From Azohydromonas caseinilytica (GTDB taxonomy: Bacteria; Pseudomonadota; Gammaproteobacteria; Burkholderiales; Burkholderiaceae_C): 64,000 nt of DNA. The notes beneath the pieces were generated by a model. That model did no database searches. It saw nothing but the letters and a program-made list of their open reading frames with translations, and was not told where the DNA came from. The stretch spans positions 186,001 to 250,000 of the forward strand of contig NZ_JABBFW010000005.1 in NCBI RefSeq assembly GCF_012927045.1, given 5' to 3'. This document shows, piece by piece, positions 62,595-64,000 of the stretch. Position 1 is the stretch's first letter; every line of letters starts with the position of its first letter. The position numbers were made by a program, and so were the translations under genes.

Positions 62595-62622
62595 GCGAAG
62601 GCCAGGGGCTTGGCCTTTTTTC

Positions 62623-62961
62623 TCAAGCCCCCAGAAAATCCTTGATCACCGCCCGCGATTGCGCCGCAATGGCGGTGAATCTCAACTCCACCAGAAACCC
62701 GCCGTGCTTGCCGTCGAAGACGCTGCCACGGGTTTCGACATGGGCGATGACGGTATGCGCCCCGGCGGGCTTCACCGGCACGTTCAGGCGGATCAGGCAG
62801 TCCAGCCCCTCCGGCAGGTTCTCGGACACGACCGCCTTCAAGTCCTCGGCACTGATCTCCACCGTGTGCGCCGGCAGCAGCCGATGATTCGGCAGCATCA
62901 GGCTGGCCGAGCAGGAAAACAATTTGTGCGTGTGTCGGGCGTATTTCGTGAAGTTGTCCAT
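62623..62961 (-). CDS. PilZ-like domain protein
   Basis: This 112-residue protein resembles PilZ-type c-di-GMP-related domains: a beta-rich segment with LLPAHTVEISAEDLKAVVSEN, RLNVPVKPAGAHTVIAHVETR and GGFLVELRFTAI. The typical RxxxR and D/NxSxxG nucleotide-binding motifs are incomplete, so c-di-GMP binding is doubtful. It is convergent with the low-GC islet and has higher GC than it, so it likely marks the native flank. Confidence 0.6.
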   Translation of the reverse strand: MDNFTKYARHTHKLFSCSASLMLPNHRLLPAHTVEISAEDLKAVVSENLPEGLDCLIRLNVPVKPAGAHTVIAHVETRGSVFDGKHGGFLVELRFTAIAAQSRAVIKDFLGA

Positions 62962-63263
62962 CGCTCATTCCCACCTTCGCCGGGGCCAAGCCCCCGGCCA
63001 CGCCCTGCCCAAACTCCCCGCGTCCGGCGCCCAGGGCCTGCGTCCCCCAGGTTGCGCCCACGGTCTTGCAGTGTGCTTGCGCCGGGCCAGGAGAACGGCG
63101 CCGTGCCCCGCCGCGCGCGTGCGCAGTTCACGCCGCCCCGCGCCACGTGCGCCATCGACTCGGCCGGCACGCGCGGGTGCGACTTTCTGCCTTGGCGCCA
63201 ACGGCCGGCCCGCGCGACATAAGCGGCTTCACGCACCACCCGCCCCGCGACCGGACGCCCGCC
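62962..63263. other. Intergenic region, nothing identified
   Basis: This 302-bp high-GC stretch lies between the PilZ-like and Cas2/SinR-like genes. I see no convincing gene, terminator or regulatory site; it should contain two divergent promoters. Confidence 0.4.
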
Positions 63264-63530
63264 ATGCCCGTCTATTGCGTCTCCTACGACCTCACCAAGC
63301 TCGGCCAGAACTACGCCAGCCTGCACGACGAGCTCAAGAGCTCGAACGCCTGGTGGCACCACCTCGGCACCACCTGGCTGGTGCACACCGCCGAGGCGGC
63401 GGACCAGCTCTCCGCGCGGCTGCGCAAGACCCTGCACGACGACGACAGCCTGCTCGTCATCAAGGTCACGCGCGACTACGCCGGCTGGCTGCCGAAGAAG
63501 GCCTGGGAATGGATCGAGCAGCAGCTGTAG
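63264..63530 (+). CDS. Small Cas2/SinR-like ferredoxin-fold protein
   Basis: This 88-residue protein starts MPVYCVSYDLTKLGQNY, has SSNAWWHHLGTTWLVHT in the middle, then DSLLVIKVTRDYAGWLPK and a C-terminal helix WEWIEQQL. The first strand with YDL and the beta-alpha-beta spacing resemble Cas2/VapD-type ferredoxin folds; proteins of this kind are often auto-labelled SinR family. There is no CRISPR array or cas1 nearby. Function unknown; an orphan nuclease-like or toxin-like role is conjecture. Confidence 0.7.
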   Translation: MPVYCVSYDLTKLGQNYASLHDELKSSNAWWHHLGTTWLVHTAEAADQLSARLRKTLHDDDSLLVIKVTRDYAGWLPKKAWEWIEQQL

Positions 63531-63548
63531 CGGCCCGACCCGCGCGCC

Positions 63549-64000
63549 TCACTCGCCGCGCCAGCGCGGCGCGCGCCGCTCGGTGAACGCCGCCACCCCC
63601 TCCCGGAAGTCGCCGCTGCCGTAGCAGCGCCGCACCAGGTCATCCCCGTCCGGCACGGCCGCCAGCGCCAGCCGCCGCAGCGCCTCCTTGGCCACCGCCT
63701 GCGTCACCGGCGCCAAAGCGGCCAGCGCCGTGCACAGCGCGCGCGCCTGGGCCTCGATGTCCTCGCGCGCATGCACGCCGTGCAGGAAGCCGCAGGCCCG
63801 CGCCTCCTCGGCGCCCAGCAGCTCGGCCAGCAGCAGCATGCGCTTCACGCGCTGGCTGCCGAAGGCGTCGCGCAGCCGCGCCACGTTCGCCATGGACAGG
63901 CAGTTGCCCAGCGTGCGCGCGATCGGCACGCCAAAGCGCGCATCGGGCGTGGCAAGCCTGAAATCGCAGGCCGTGGCGATGGCCAGCCCGCCGCCCACCG
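63549..64000 (-). CDS. Enoyl-CoA hydratase/isomerase family protein (5'-truncated by window edge)
   Basis: The C-terminal 150 residues of a crotonase-family protein are visible; its start lies beyond the window. The GGGLAIATACDFRLATPDA segment corresponds to the second oxyanion-hole region, followed by FGVPIARTLGNCLS and the C-terminal trimerisation helices. It would act on acyl-CoA in fatty- or aromatic-acid degradation. The substrate is not predictable. Confidence 0.85.
   Translation of the reverse strand, partial: VGGGLAIATACDFRLATPDARFGVPIARTLGNCLSMANVARLRDAFGSQRVKRMLLLAELLGAEEARACGFLHGVHAREDIEAQARALCTALAALAPVTQAVAKEALRRLALAAVPDGDDLVRRCYGSGDFREGVAAFTERRAPRWRGE

Noticed and set aside
63264-63530. 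CRISPR-Cas adaptation gene
   Set aside because: No repeat array, cas1 or effector gene in the flanks; similarity is limited to a short N-terminal strand and size.

Overview
The window comes from a high-GC (about 70%) betaproteobacterium. Gene content and protein style suggest a denitrifying member of the Comamonadaceae (Acidovorax-like), but this placement is inferred from composition and content, not from a marker gene. Most of the window is a denitrification super-cluster: dissimilatory nitrate reductase with two transporters (narK1, narK2, narGHJI plus a PpiC-type foldase), cytochrome cd1 nitrite reductase with heme d1 synthesis (nirS, M, C, F, a fused DL, a fused GH, J, N, with the divergent uroporphyrinogen methyltransferase nirE/cobA), and cytochrome c-dependent NO reductase (norC, norB, norQ, norD). 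Nitrate to N2O is therefore encoded; no N2O reductase (nosZ) and no narXL are present in the window.

Layout. 1-3010: sugar-acid catabolism (glucarate dehydratase, a Bug-type binding protein, a LacI-family repressor with palindromic operators). 3075-7667: housekeeping and small genes (YigZ, an oxidoreductase-like small protein, a metallo-hydrolase, a periplasmic beta-carbonic anhydrase, an alpha/beta hydrolase). 7689-11737: B12-dependent ribonucleotide reductase nrdJ and nirE/cobA. 11849-20478: the nir operon. 20644-24137: UDP-galactopyranose mutase followed by an unusual glycosidase-RmlD fusion. 24427-28414: two chemoreceptors. 28488-33248: ccoG, nsrR, nnrS, a second polytopic membrane protein and a DUF59 protein. 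33428-39363: rdgC, an erythromycin-esterase-like protein, a DksA-like zinc finger, a Kef-type antiporter, and a PEP-CTERM protein behind a sigma-54 promoter. 39454-46257: dnr and the nor genes. 46483-50144: small stress and accessory genes. 50162-60754: the nar operon. About 60850-62600: a low-GC islet with a TIR-domain membrane protein. 62623-64000: a PilZ-like protein, a Cas2/SinR-like small protein and a truncated enoyl-CoA hydratase.

Regulation. The sequence supports a two-layer nitric-oxide circuit. A Dnr-type CRP/FNR regulator gene lies next to norD, and TTGA-N6-TCAA boxes lie about 68-79 bp upstream of the start codons of nirS, norC, dnr, a universal stress protein gene and the DUF59-nnrS operon. 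The [Fe-S] repressor NsrR is encoded between ccoG and nnrS. NsrR-like palindromes sit at an identical distance (16-38 bp) upstream of ccoG and of the DUF59 gene. The nar promoter region lacks an obvious box and abuts the low-GC islet. Dispersed palindromic intergenic repeats of two families are scattered through the window.
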